From Sphagnum compactum (Eukaryota > Bryophyta > Sphagnopsida > Sphagnales), in NCBI GenBank assembly GCA_965153455.1, contig OZ234502.1, positions 12,927,495 through 12,991,494 of the forward strand: 64,000 bases of DNA, written 5' to 3'. The notes under the pieces were generated by a model that ran no database searches, was not told the DNA's origin, and saw nothing but the letters and a program-made list of their open reading frames with translations. Positions 46,678 to 59,841 of this stretch are shown one piece after another. The translations under genes and the position numbers were made by a program. Position 1 is the stretch's first letter. Each line of letters opens with the position of its first letter.

Positions 46678-48776
46678 CTAGGGAGTGAGGAGTATCTTTC
46701 CAAAGTGGCTGCTTTCTAGAGCACGACGAGCTTCTGCTGCTCTTTCTAAGGGAAAAACTTCATCAATAATTATTTTTACCTTGCCTGCTTCAATTTCTGG
46801 CCATACGTGCTCAAGAACCTCCTGCACAATCTGTGCCTTGTTTTCTGCAGTCCTGTTCCGCAAGCCTGCTCCTGTGCCCACAGAGGTCCCCATTCACATT
46901 AGGATTATTAATACAATTTCCATGGTTGTTACTTGAACAAAAAAGTGGCATAAGATTGCAACCATGGCAAACAAGAAGGGTGAATTGATGTACCAGCAAC
47001 TGTGAGATGCTTGCCCAGAAAAGGGCTAAGGTTGACATCTCCTGTAGCACCTTCTTGCAAGCCAATGATGAAGAGTCGTCCACCTACTGCCAGTGCTTCA
47101 ACATTTCTATTCAAGTAGGGAGCTCCCACAATATCAAGTATCACATCCACTCCTGCATAGAGTACCCCATTGGAAACACAGCCATTTGTTGGTGCAACCG
47201 TATAAGGGTTATCTAAGATGTAAACATCTCATCAGATCAACTTCTTAGACATCCACCTCTGTTAATGCTGATGTGACTAGGGAGTTGAAATATCAGCATA
47301 AGACAACACTATGTCAATGTAGTGCAGCCTTGTGCATTACTCATATCAATGAAATTGCAGAGAAATCTCCACAACAACAATTTGAAGGAAACATGACACT
47401 GAGTGCAGTCATAACTTTATGTGAGTTGCTCACAAAGTGTGAGACCATCACCTTCAGCACAAATATCTTTGTGGGTTACTCACTCATCTGCCTTCTATTT
47501 CCTAGTAATTAAGCCAGACCCAGTTTCCTAGCTGTGACACCATGTGCATAGGTGGGTTATAGCAGCACACCTTTACCACCTGTCAGTACTTTCACACGTT
47601 CAACAAAGTCTTCTGTTTTGTAATTGATTCCATCAGCAGCACCAAGCTCAATGCATTTCTTCACCCTTTCATCATTCCCTGGCAAACAATGCAATAAGGC
47701 CTGGTCAGCCAACCTGGTTATTTCCTACTACTTTTCAAGCCTTTTGACAACTTGACTTGTACATGCCATTTGATGATCTGAAAGAGAGAGAATTCTGTGT
47801 AAAAAATAAAGAATAACATGTGTTTCATACATGATGTTACTTACCAGCAGTGATGAACACTTTTACATCCTTTGCTTTAGCAATCTGAATGGCAAATGTG
47901 CCTATTCCACTGCCACCACCATGAATCTGCATTACTTGCAAAACAATGCTACTCATGTGATGTGATAAGAACATGATATGCTAAGCTGACAAGGTTCGGA
48001 ACCAAAAAAACAGTTCATCAACTGCTTAGAGAGGACTTGGTCATTCTAACGCATGAAACAGCAACTGGCACCTCCTTGGCATTTTGAATAAGCAGCAGAT
48101 ACCAATAGTGTCCGCTGGTGCATTTTGACAACCATGCAAGCAGATATCCCTTGGCATGTCCATGAAATTTGCCTGGTTGAGGGATTCTGTACCAGAAGTG
48201 TCTCGCTTTTCGTTAGATGCACTGACATGAAGATTGTTGACCAGACAGTGCAAGCAACTTCTGGAATACCTGCAGCATCCTGCAGAGAAACACCCTTTGG
48301 AATAGGAAACACCTGTCCTGCTGGCACATTCACCTTCTCTGCATGTCCACCCCCTCCGAGCAATGCACAGACCTGCACAAACTCCACAAAGAATCTAGAG
48401 TCATAATTCCAGAAAACAAAACAAAACCAAACAATTCCTCCTATTGACTGCTTTCCCTTGATTATGTGTAAGCAAATGCAACAAATAAGTCTTTTGATAG
48501 ATGCCAACAAATAACACACGACCGAAAAGCCATACATACCTCGTCCCCGACTTTCCACTTGCTTACTCCAGAGCCAACAGCTTCAATGATGCCAGAGCAT
48601 TCCAGGCCAGGGTACAAGGAAGCGCCAGGAGGCGGAGAAGTCCTGTTCTCCCGCTTGTTGAGTGCAGTGGCCACAATTTTAATCAACACCTCTCCCTCCC
48701 CTGCTTGCGGATCCTCCACCTCCCTCACCTCCAAAAGCTCAGGCTCACCATACCGGCTAACTACAATGGCCTTCAT
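46678..48776 (-). CDS. NADPH:quinone oxidoreductase, zinc-independent MDR family (PIG3-like), six exons
   Basis: Exons on the minus strand: 48776-48540, 48372-48193, 47926-47845, 47678-47571, 47152-46994 and 46871-46678. Joined they give 319 aa ending in TAG. The protein starts MKAIVVSRYGEPELLEV and shows the GroES-like fold (LIKIVATALNKRE, YPGLECSGIIEAVGSG, WKVGDEV). The Rossmann nucleotide-binding motif IHGGGSGIGTFAIQIAK covers residues 140-156. These are followed by INYKTEDF, GVDVILDIVG, GGRLFIIGLQEG and the C-terminal HFGKILLTP. Zinc ligands are absent, as expected for the family. It probably reduces quinones or reactive carbonyls with NADPH in the cytosol; no targeting peptide is visible. 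All junctions are GT-AG and phases agree. Start chosen because it aligns with the family N-terminus and is preceded by no in-frame extension of that type. Confidence 0.94.
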
Positions 48777-49060
48777 GATTCACACTCCCTACTAATGATC
48801 TTCCGAGTATCACTCTCTCTTCTGCAATAGGACGAGATTCATGATGGATTTTACTCCATTCCAACCCCTTGTTTCTAGAAAATCTACCAGTTCCCCGCCT
48901 TCTTCTTCTTCTTCTTTTTCTTCTCTAACCAGTTCTCACACAAGCAATCATCGTCTGTCCCCTGCAATTCCGCTACCATCTCCGGCAACTCTGTTGCAAT
49001 TCGGTGCCTTCGTTCCGTCCCGTGGCTCCTCAGCGAGCTCCTCTGCAGAATATGAGTCCC
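48777..49060 (-). promoter_or_regulatory. Probable promoter and leader of the quinone oxidoreductase gene
   Basis: Upstream of the minus-strand ATG. Contains a (TTC)n run at about 48899-48923, which reads as GAA repeats on the gene strand, a common feature of plant 5' leaders. The plus-strand open frame at 48841-49071 is Ser-rich because of this run and is not called as a gene. Confidence 0.4.
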
Positions 49061-49330
49061 TTAACTCCTAAGAAGACTAAGGCCTTTGTACGCCAATTTT
49101 ACGTCTCTCTTGAAAACCTGCGTCCCTTAACCCTAGGAGCCTAGGGCGTTGTTTGTACACCCATTTTACCTCACTCTGGGAAATGCGCGTCCCTTAACCC
49201 TAAGACCCTAGGTCGTTCTTTGTACACCCATTTTACCTCTCTGTGGTAAATGCGCGTCCCTTAACCCTAAGAGTCTAGGTCGTTCTTTGTACGCCCATTT
49301 TACGTGTACACTTTGGAAAATTCGCGTCCC
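49061..49330. repeat. Tandem array of four 67-bp units with telomere-like motif
   Basis: Units begin at 49061, 49127, 49194 and 49261. Each starts TTAACCCTAA or a close variant and continues with CTAGGTCGTTCTTTGTACAC, CCATTTTACxTCTCT and AAATGCGCGTCCC. The array begins about 285 bp upstream of the quinone oxidoreductase start codon. Confidence 0.93.
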
Positions 49331-50999
49331 TTCACACCCATTTTGAGTCTCAATATCAGTTGTACTAGTGTAGCTTGTGCCGTTGACCCAAGTGTGAATA
49401 CACTCTTTATTTTTCACATTTTCAGAGTAGAAATTTTCTAAATTTGGCAAATGTGAACGCATTGAGGGCTCAACTGATTTTTCCTTCCAAACCCAAAATT
49501 TCTAACTAGTTTGAATTTCCATCAACAAAATCAACTCAAAAATCAATATCTTCCACACCTTAGCTTTGAAAATTGTGAAATAAACTTGATTAAATCTGAC
49601 TTGTCAATGGCTTTCCAACCACACCAACAACACCTTAAATTCCAATATAATTTTCAGTTTTGATTTTATTTAATTTTCATTGGAAAAATTGTTCAACAAT
49701 CAATAGCTTCCACACCATAGTTCCAAACAATTTCAAACCAAGTTGATGCACCTCTACTCATCAAAAGCTTTTCAAAGATACCAAGAATGTGCCATGTTGC
49801 ACTAGAGTTTGGGACATCTTAGCGTGACAAAACAAAAACAAAACAAACTACCTTGCTTCATAGATAGATATACCTGTCATATAAAGTTATCTTTTAAGTC
49901 ATACCCTATCCAACCCTTTTTTTACTTTTTTTCATTTTGTTCCTCTTCTTTGTTGTTATCCATAAAGTCCGAACAAAAATTTGATCAAACAACAAAATTT
50001 AACTTTTGATTGTTAAATTTTACTACAATTTGCATTTAATGCAATTTTGTTGGCAACATCTTTTAGCTACCTACTTCAAGATTTACATCGGAAACCACAT
50101 TTAAGACAAAAAATTTAAAAACATTTGTGCACTTGCAAAATACAATTTGATCCTAATTGTGACACCCAATGCAAGTTAATTAAATAATTTACTGCTCACT
50201 TACCATTTCAATTTGTTTTGGACCCTAATGAGGAATTTTATCGTTGTTTGGGATACTTCACAAATAATTCTATTACTTGGAAAAGAGTATTGGACCTAAT
50301 ACCAAGATTAAATTAGTATGAAAGTTTTTAAAAATACCCAATATTAATACCTATTAACTAGTAATGGAAAAAAAATAAAGTGCACAAATAATGTTTTAAA
50401 AACCATGTCTATAAAAGAAAATTTACATGTTAAACTCATAATTGATTCAAGATAACTAATAAAGCAAATTTATATTAAAAAAATCCAACAATCCCATCAA
50501 TTTTGAATTTTTTTTTAAGCCTACACACAATTTTATTTTGATAACATTAATCCTTTTTTACCATTTCCATTGGTCTTGTAAATCATGTAAATTCTTACAA
50601 CCTTGTAAATGATTGTCTTGTTATTTTTATGTGTACTTTAAAGGATCTCCCCTTGGAGAGTAACTTTAAAACATTATGTTAAAAGGAACATGTCATCATT
50701 CACATCATCCTTTATCAAATATGTTCTATTAAAGGATGTTTAACATGTCGACCTTATCCTTAAAAAGGGTGACGTTCAGATGTTCATGTAATTTTTGTAA
50801 TTTTAATTCATCGTTTTCTATGATGGCTATCGTTTTTATTATGATGCACACCTCCCTTTTCCACTTTTATAATTTTTTTTGTTTCTTTCAATTTGTATTT
50901 TCTTCAAGTGTTTGGACACCTCTTGGGTTTAAGGTCCTTTGATAACATAAAAAGACCTCTTGTCACAGATGCCAATGTCATGGGGTTCATTCATTTAAA

Positions 51000-51245
51000 T
51001 GTTCATTCACGACTTGTAATGAACTTGCATTTAACTCTTATTTTAATTTTAGTTTGTTCTTAGTTAACTTTCAGTTAAATTTTAATTCACTTTTTGTTCA
51101 TTTCCAGTTGATTTCTTAATTCATGATTAGTTAAGTATTAGTATACTTTAATTGATTTTTAGTTCATTTTCAATCAATTTTTAGTTCCTTCTTAATTAAG
51201 TTTAAATTCACTTTTAGTTGACTTTTAGTTCACTCATAGTTCACA
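51000..51245. repeat. Degenerate short-period repeat (TTAGTTxACTTT type)
   Basis: TAGTTCA, TAGTTAA or TAGTTGA recur every 12-25 bases for about 240 bp. Period is irregular. Confidence 0.6.
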
Positions 51246-53341
51246 CATGGGTGAACATGAGCCACATGTACATTGGAAGCTTCTTGAGAAACTCCCTTGA
51301 ACTAGGTGCCCAAGGGTTATAAATAAAGGTAGAATTCCCCATTACCTTTAGTTTGTTCAACACCAGTCTGGGGTACGTTTTTTTGTCATGACCTTGTTCT
51401 ATTTCTTCTTTGCAATAAAATCTCGTTGGATTCTTGTTCTTATTTTTCTTATTTCATGATTTGAATTTGTAATTAGGCTTGTTTTTGTTCTCGTTTTGGG
51501 TAAAAAATCTTGTAATCTTGATTGTTTTCGTGCATGTGACACCTTTAGCCTGTAAACATGTTTTTGTCTCAATAGTTTTAAGGGGTATTGAGCTCATATT
51601 GATAATCACCATCACCCCAACAATCTATTTAGGGAGTTGGGCCCTTGTAGTTTCAATCACAACTATTAGGTTTATGGTCGATCAATGGCTCTTCTTTTAT
51701 GAAAATTTAACACAAATTGAAAATAAAACCTTCCTTTTCCAATAACACCTTATGGCAACATGTAATCTTCTGTTGCTTTTAACATGAATGTGTTTTTTTC
51801 ATTTTGAATAATTCATCGAGCAACAAATGGTTCAATTTCAAGATTCCATTTCGGATCACTTACACTATCATACCCTTTCTAACACGCTTTTTGATAGGAT
51901 ATGTGAAACCCATCTTGTGCTCAAATGTTATCATGTTTCACCCTTGGGGTAAATGTTTAACATATAATTAAACCAATTTTCCCAACCTTTTTTTATTATA
52001 TTCTCCATTTTTTCCATAATGATTCGGATGTAACTTGGACTACCACATCTTTTAATTGCAAGCCCCCCTTGATGTGTGTCCACATATCCTATCGATCTTA
52101 TGGGTATCCACCTTTTACATTATGCTAATGGCAATAAACACATATGTGGATTTATTTCTTTGATCTTACACAACTCAAAGATTTATTGCCTCCAATGTAA
52201 CTCAAGTAAAAAAAAAGAATTATTGCAATCAACACCCCATTAATCAATTCTTCCTAAATTTAACAACTGAAATATTTAGATGTTTACACAAACATGCTGA
52301 TGTGTTGTTATGTGATTATGCCAATGGGATTTGGACTTTCAAGTTAAAAAGCCTTCCTTTTTTTGTCTTGGTAAAAAAATTCAATTACATGCAATGAATG
52401 CAAACATCGTCCATTTTAAGTTGAGCAATAATGATAGGCTTAACTAGTTCCTGATTTTCACCCCTTCAAAACACACATTCCATTGTCATGATCAACCTAT
52501 TACATGCGATTGATTGTTGAAATGACGATATTTTGACATCTAATTTGTGCTAACTTGATGTTTTTTAAATTCTCCCTTATTTTAAATACCTTTCATACAT
52601 TTTCTTAATTTACAATATATTTATAATTAAAATTTGCAAGGTTTTGATGAGATCTTTTTTTTTAATATGTTCCCATAAAAATAGAGTTATCTATGTGCTT
52701 AGAAGTTCGAGAATACCTTTGGGCTCATGTTTTTAGATGACCCTCCTTTAGGAAACTCGCTTTAAACATCAAACCCTACTACACATTTAATTATTAATTC
52801 ATTAGAAACAACTAAAAAAACCTAATTCAGACCACGAAATGAACAATTTCATCAGCCATTACATCTTTTGTTCACTTACCCACAAGCCTCTTCAACACCC
52901 TTTGTATATTAATACACTAAAAGCTCTAATCACACATACATTAAATCAATGTTAAGAAAAGCAAATTAAGCTTTTGTTTTTTTTTTTTGGGGATTCATAC
53001 CAAAAATGTTAGCCAACATCAAATGCTCGATAGAATCTTACATAATTCACAATGTTAAATAGGTGTTAACTTAAGATGAAAATTTTTAAAACATAAATTT
53101 TAAAATTAAAACACAATTTTAATTAACAATTCATAAATGAAACTTTAAATCAATATTAAATTAACAAAAATGTTCTCCCATGATTTTCTTGAGTTTGGCT
53201 CTTCGCCTCTCCCTATTCTTTTTACACATTTATTAACAATCATCATAATGATGTGAATCCATCTTAGAAAAGGTAAACTACTCCTTTTATTATTAAAAAA
53301 ACCTTAATTTAAGTTAACATTATTTAAGTGTGAATGACCCC

Positions 53342-53365
53342 AATAATAATAATAATAATAATAAA
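53342..53365. repeat. (AAT)n microsatellite
   Basis: About eight AAT units. Simple repeat. Confidence 0.9.
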
Positions 53366-53500
53366 TTAAAAAAATTCATTGAAGTTAGTGCTATCTAACA
53401 TAGATGACTTTCTATTTGTTTTAAATAATATTCTCTACATGTTAGGTTACTTAACACCATAGACATCAACACTAGGTGTGAATGCAGCTTTAAACCCTTA

Positions 53501-53848
53501 TTGTCTTTATACAGACAGAGTTTTAAAAATAGAATACCTTGTATATGTACACTTCAAGATACATACATTATACTGCATTATACAATACACACATGATACT
53601 GGACAGTACAAATACGTACATTATACTGGGCTGTACGTAGCATAGGTGCATGAATCGGGCTTTGAAGAAGAGAGGAAAACGCCTTTGAAATGGCAAAGAA
53701 TTTGCTTTCTGGTTTTTGGTCGCATATTGGGGGATTCTTCTCGTGAGCAGATGTTGAGCGAGAAATCGGAGATACAGTAAGCAGGCCAAGACGGTTCCCT
53801 GTGTTGTGCACATAAACGGAAAAAGGAAGGAGTAGCACCCATCGTCTC
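53501..53848 (+). promoter_or_regulatory. Probable promoter and leader of the sulfurtransferase gene
   Basis: Lies directly upstream of the ATG at 53849. A direct repeat TACATTATACTG occurs near 53563 and 53616 with related ATTATACAATACAC between. The reading frame upstream of the ATG is closed by TAA at 53813, which supports the chosen start. Promoter function is inferred from position. Confidence 0.4.
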
Positions 53849-56800
53849 ATGAAACTGATGGCCATGTACTCAGCTCAACTTCGGAACTATGCAGCAAGAG
53901 TGGCGAGCTGCTGCATGCACAAACGGGGATCAATTGAGCAATCACCTGTAAGGGTAGCTGCACAAGCTATCGCTAAGGTATTGTAGCATTTCTCCAGCAA
54001 TTTATCCTCTCTTTCCCTCTCTCTATAATGAACTTGTAGAATGGTTCTTCTACTGCCTGCTTCTGTCACTTGCTTTTTTGCTTTTGAATTAAATCTTGCT
54101 TTGTGATTGGCATTATCATGTAGGTGGTAGTGCTGACAGGCCATTTCGGGAGATGGTAGTTTTGAGCTTCTTTTTATGGTTATTGGATTAGGGTTTGTTG
54201 TCTGAAAGTCTGTTGATGTTGTTTGTCTGTGTCAGCATCTTTTGATTTTTTTCTGTCATTTTTCTCTTTTGCCTTGAATTCTATCTTTCTGTGTGATTGG
54301 CATTATCATGTGAATGGTAAACGTTGATATGCCATTTCAGGAGATGGTAGTTTTGAGCTTCTTTTGATGATTATTGGATTATGGTTTGGTGTCTGAAAGT
54401 CTGTTGATGTTGTTTATCGGTGTTGGTGTCTTTTGATTTTTTTGTGTCATTTTGCTCTTTTGCTTTGAATTCTATCTTTCTGTGTGATTGGCATTATCAT
54501 GTGGTTGGTAAATGGTGACGTGCCATTTAAGGAGGTGGTAGTTTTGAGCTTCTTTTGATGGGTTTAGGATTTGGATTTGGTCTCTGAAAGTCTGTTGATG
54601 TTGTTGTTGGTTTTGGCACCTTTTGGTCTAAGGCATAGATTCTTATTGTTTTGTCTGAAATTTCAATATTAAAATACCAGATCATCTTGCAATTTTCATG
54701 TGATGATCACTCAAAATTGTTGAGTATGGAGGGTTCTTGATGCTTACAAGGATGTATTATATTGTTTTGTGGTGCTTTGTATTGCAACATATAATTATAC
54801 ACTTTGAAGTTGCACAGGTGAAGTATGGAAGTGGAAGCATGGTGCAAAGATTGCCCTTAGGCATGGCAGCAGGGATGGCACTTATGGTGAAACCCGCGCT
54901 TCTGCATTGTGCCTCTGCCACAGAAATAGCTTCTGCTGCAACAAGCTCTCCCGGGCAGGTGGTGCAGGCTCCAGATCTTGCATCAGGTTTTCCAGGAGGA
55001 GTTGAGCCACAGACAGTGGTGTCACCTGAATGGCTGAAGAGCATGCTCAGCAATGACAAACTGAAGGTTCCTCCCTTTTTCTGTCACTTTCTTGAGGATG
55101 TCTTACTTGGCATTTCTGTTTTGTGTATGCATTCCCCATTAGCATGGGTCTATCCTTCTGCTTTGGCACATTAAACATCCTACCAATGTAATCTCATTAC
55201 CACCAGAATGCTTGTGAAACTGCAAAGTATATGGATGCCATACGTAATAGCCTTGATTTTTACTTCTTAACTTCCATTTACTGGTAGCTCAAGTTGCAGC
55301 TTAACCTTATCTGGTAGCTAATGGTATGCATATGTATTTTGAAAGCCCAGGTGGTGGATGCATCATGGTATATGCCCAATGAAAAGCGTGATACGTTTCA
55401 AGAGTACAAGGTTACATCTTTCTCTTGTATTCCAGTGTTCTTCAAGATGTAGATCTAATGTCTTCTCAACACTGTTCTGATGTGGCTGTTCCTGGTTGTG
55501 TTATAATTGCATCCAGTTGCATGGTAGACCTTTTGTCTGTTCCAGAAGATGCTCAAATGTGTATGAATTTGTTTTCTGATACTTTCTGGCTTCTGCAGGA
55601 TAAGCACATCCCAGGTGCAGTCTTCTTTGATGTTGATGCCATTTCAGATTTGACTTCACATGTGAGTCCCCTTACAGCAGCTTGACTGTCATTTAATGTA
55701 GGTTCTGTTTTGCAATGCTGGGAGAAGTACCATGTTTTCAGCCCTGTGTACAATCAAAGACCAGCTCTAATACACATGCTTAATTTCTGATGTATTCAGC
55801 TACCACATATGTTGCCATCTGAGGCTGCCTTTGAGGCAGCTGTATCAGCCCTCGGTATTCAGAATGACAGTCTTGTGGTTGTATATGACACTAAGGGCAT
55901 CTTCAGTGTTGCCCGAGTGTGGTGGTATTTGCTGTCCCCAGTCCTATTGAACCCTTGGCAATTTGGTTTCCACTCTCTGAATTTTTTGTTTGTGATTTGG
56001 TTCTCCTCTTTTCTTCTCTTGGACTTGTAGGTGTTGCTGGACTCATGGTTCAGACTTAACTTGTGGAGTACACACTGTGTGCTAAGATATATCTTGGTAG
56101 TGTGCAGGATGTTCAGAGTTTTTGGTCATGAGAAAGTGTGGGTCCTCAATGGAGGTTTGCCAAAGTGGCAAGATGCTGGGTTTCCTGTGGTATCACATGA
56201 GTCACAGCTTGAGTCCAGCATGGAGGCTGTAGCAGCTGTCAAGAAAGTGTACTCTGGTCAGCAGGTACCATGCACCTCTTCTCATACCAATTGTCATTGC
56301 TTCTCCAGCAGACTTCTCCATTTCATGATGTTTCATCAAGATGTCAGAGATACATCTCAGCCTTTTTTTGTGAGACCTTTGCATACTCTGGTCTGATTAA
56401 TCATGGTGGTGGCTGAGCAGGAGAACATGGAACTAGAGTTAGTGGTCCATGGTTGAGGGTTGCTGTTGGTATTTATACAATAACTCTGTGCAGCTGCTCT
56501 TTGAAGAATTGAGGTTTTGGGTGTTTGGGTCAGATACCAGAAGTCAAATTCAAAGCCACACTGCAACCACACTTGGTTTGGTCTGCAGATCAGGTACTTT
56601 ATCTCTCCACAGAGAATGTTTGCTTCCACTCCATTGTTGGAGCTGCATTTGTTACCTACCAGGGTCGAAGTTCCTACGGCAATTATCATGTTGGAAAATA
56701 GGGCACTTTGGATTGATTGAAATATGCAGTCAGCTTTCTCCAGGTGAGGAACAACCTTCAAGAGAAGAAATATCAGTTGGTTGATGCCCGGGGCAAGGCC

Positions 56801-58820
56801 AGGTCAGGCCCATTCCAATGTTGCTTTGATAATTTGCACACTGTTTGTTATTTGAACATGCTCAATTTGATGTTTGAGTTTGGTCTTGCAAGTAGCACCC
56901 TTTAGAGCTAACATATTGCAGTGACACATTGTGCAAACTCTACCCTTCAAATATTTTTGATGAGTGCGTTTGTTACTACACAACTCGTTTCTGATGGACA
57001 GAGTAAAGGTTTAAATGGTCTATTGTGTGGAGATTGCAGATTTGATGGAACTGCACCAGAACCTCGAAAGGGCATCCGAGGTGGTCATGTCCCTGGCAGC
57101 AACTGCATTCCATTTACTGAGGTTGAATTGAATGCCATTTCTTTCCTTTCTGGACCTCAGCTGAGATTCAAAACAATCAGCATCTGCAGTTTGCACTTTC
57201 ATTATGGGAAGATGTGAAATCTCTATAACCTTGTTGGATCATCTCAATATTAGATTCAGGTTGGCTGAAATTGCAAGTATGGAGAACTTCTCAGTACTCA
57301 TGAAGATATTTCATAATTAGCTACAGGATCTTATGCTTTCTGTTATCTGATCTGTAGTGTCTTTTTATGGTAGGTCCTCAGCAAGTCAGGTACTCTTTTG
57401 GCACCAGAGGAGCTCAGCAAAAAATTTAGTGATGCAGGTCTTTCCTTATCTTTGTTTTTATGTTTGAAATGAATTTTGATGCCATTTAAGCTGTATCAAC
57501 TAGAATTTAGGGTTTACCTCCTGTAGAGCTTCTGTGATCATTTCCAAAAGAAACTATTGAAATTTGTCATGTTGAGACAAAGATATATATTGTTCTCTAA
57601 GGGATCCTGATCTCAAAGTTCTCTCTCTTGTTTCTCTCTCCTTTCTCTCTCCTTAGTTGCTTGGGTTTTTCATTTTCTTGGCTTTTCCTCTTTCTCTGTC
57701 TTTTTGTGTTCATCTTTCTTCTTGGGTTCTTTGGTCTTCTTCTGGTTTAGATTTTTTTGAGCTAGCCTGTATCATGGCTGAGTTTTACTCTTACTTCCGC
57801 TCTTGTGACAGTAACTTTGTACATCAGTTAATATTTGACATTAACCTCCACCCAGTGTTGGGAAGTTGGAACTGATAAAGTCATTGAGGATGTTGCAAAA
57901 TGTCATGGTAGGTGGTCATTACCATACATGTTGCTGTTGAAGTCATTGAGTATGTGTATTGCTGTTCCTTCTTCAAGCTGCTCCTCACTTTTGTTCTTTG
58001 GTTTTGTTTTCTCCTTCTCTTTTTCATGGTTGCTGATTGGTGATTGTTATGTTGTCAGACCTGAAATATCTGTAACCTTATTTTCAGGTCATGTCTAATT
58101 TCTTCTCAGGTTGACTTAAATCATAATTATGAAGTTATTCTCATTACTTATGAAGGTATACTATTTATGTCATGGGAGGTTTTGGATGTTTCACCTTGGA
58201 GGTTTCTTATATTACCTTGCAATTGTTTGGAATTCAGGGGTGGTTGCAGAGGATCCAATTGCCACATCTTGTGGCACAGGAGTCACTGCCTGTATTCTGG
58301 CACTGGTATGAAAGCAACCCACCTCCATGATCTCTGTTGCTGTAAATCCTTCACTTTTCCTACAGGGACTCCTTTGTCTATCTCCGTAGAACTGTCATGG
58401 GAGTTAGGTAGTTCGTTGCTGCCATACATGTTGAATATCAGTGAACCTGTAGGTTACTGTTCCTATTGTTCAGACTGCTCTTCCATTTTTTCTGTAGTTT
58501 TAATGGTCAGGTTTCCTCTGTTCCCTCTTCTGTCATGTTGCCAGAACTGAAATCTCTGATTATCAGGTCACCTCTCAATTCTTTTCAGGTTGAGATCAAT
58601 TGTAAGTTATGAGAAGTTCTTGATGCTCATGCAGACTTCACTCTTGAACTGCCATGTAGCCTTAAAAACTGATAGCTCTGTTGGATGTTGGTATGCCCAG
58701 GCTCTGCACCGTCTTGGTAAAGATGATGTTCCTGTTTATGATGGCTCATGGACAGAATGGGGCTCATTGTCAGCCACTGATGCTCCTGTGGAAACCAATG
58801 TTGGTGCTACTTCTGCATAA
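53849..58820 (+). CDS. Thiosulfate / 3-mercaptopyruvate sulfurtransferase, two rhodanese domains, twelve exons
   Basis: Exons are 53849-53977, 54818-55066, 55351-55410, 55599-55661, 55800-55924, 56108-56264, 56534-56593, 56744-56802, 57040-57121, 57374-57437, 58238-58305 and 58701-58820; joined they give 411 aa ending in TAA. The N-terminal 80 or so residues are rich in Ala, Ser and basic residues with few acids, like an organellar presequence; plant STR1 homologues are mitochondrial. The first, inactive rhodanese domain shows VVDASWYMP, KHIPGAVFFDVDAISD, VVVYDTKGIFSVARVWW and VWVLNGGLPKW. The second shows LVDARGKARF, EPRKGIRGGHVPGS and the catalytic loop SCGTGVTA with C361, then VYDGSWTEWG. 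It transfers sulfur from thiosulfate or 3-mercaptopyruvate to cyanide or thiols. Two in-frame ATGs follow closely (53858, 53864); I use the first. No stops or phase breaks. Confidence 0.95.
54060..54630. repeat. Three tandem 190-bp units in sulfurtransferase intron 1
   Basis: TGTGATTGGCATTATCATGT recurs near 54102, 54293 and 54483. Each copy is followed by GCCATTT, GGTAGTTTTGAGCTTCTTTT, GTCTGAAAGTCTGTTGATGT and, in the first two units, a TTTTGATTTTTTTxTGTCATTTT block. The array lies wholly between exon 1 (ends 53977) and exon 2 (starts 54818). Confidence 0.92.
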
Positions 58821-59841
58821 AGTAAAGCTTTTAGCACTTAGAGTCCTGTTGACCTGGTGTGCAACATGAGAACTGATAGGAAAATGCAAATGAAGCATAA
58901 AAGGGTTGCCAACAACTTTTTTGTATGAATTGATAGACTTATCTGTCAGATGGTTTGAGATGAGCCCAGGTGCTGCTTGTCATATCTGCATGTTGGGCAC
59001 TTGCACGATTGTGGCCTGCTCTACATAAAGCTCATTCCCTGTCACCACACTCATGTAGACCTCATTTGGGAATCTTCATTGTACAGACTGCGCACTCCAC
59101 AACTTTCCAGATGATAATCAAAGGCGTGGGGATATATAATCTCCACTAGATTTTCCTCCAAGCAGCTCAGGGAATGTGTTGAGTTGATGAGCTATCTAAC
59201 AGTCTGCAGCTTCTGTGTTCTCTTTTGTACAATGGTGCCATGCAATTATCCATCTTCTGTTCTGCCTTATGTCATTGTGTCAACTACCACAACTGAGGAT
59301 TGCATCTGTGGGCACGGATCAGGGCATTCATGGCAGATGCTGCAACAGGCCCACACAGTTTTTTCTACTGTGGGCAATCAAACCATCTTACCACTGATGT
59401 GGGTCTCATGTTCCAGGAGACAACCCCTTCCAATATATTGATTTCGGGCTGCTGTAGACTGGAGTAGACCTCTGACAGGCCCTCCATTCATGAGGCAGTG
59501 CGTACTTTGATAGCTGCCTAGTTGCTTCATCTCTCACTTCTCAAGGTGACTTAAATCTAAAGTATGGAAAAGCTCTCAGTAGTCAAGATAGATTTGATGG
59601 CTATCTTGACTGGAACACCTACTATCTCGGAAGTAAACTGTGAAAATTTGTGGACAAATTGAACTTTAAAACTATAAAATGTACACAAATTGCTTTGTAA
59701 GGAGCATTATGTGTAGGGTGAAGCCCAAGAAGGGGCTGGGCTTCATGGAAATAATGACCCTGTGCGGTGGAGCCAGCCACAATGTCAAAGTATTTAGCGC
59801 TAAAGTATATTTTATATGTTGGAAGCCTAGTGTCATGGTTC
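58821..59841. other. Spacer between sulfurtransferase and tRNA-Ile
   Basis: Presumed 3' untranslated region followed by spacer. The frames at 59184-59441 and 59679-59864 show no family resemblance. A hairpin GAAGCCCA/TGGGCTTC lies at 59720-59744. Confidence 0.55.

Larger units (their letters stand above)
49331..53500. other. AT-rich intergenic spacer
   Basis: No gene supported over about 4 kb. A degenerate low-complexity stretch with recurrent TTTTAGTTxACTTTTAGTTCA lies at about 51000-51245, and there is an AAT microsatellite at 53342-53365. Open frames such as 51479-51745 are hydrophobic by composition and unrecognised. Confidence 0.65.

Noticed and set aside
48841-49071. Serine-rich 76-codon plus-strand frame near the quinone oxidoreductase
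   Set aside because: It is created by the TTC run in the divergent 5' region, shows no domain and has no splice partner.
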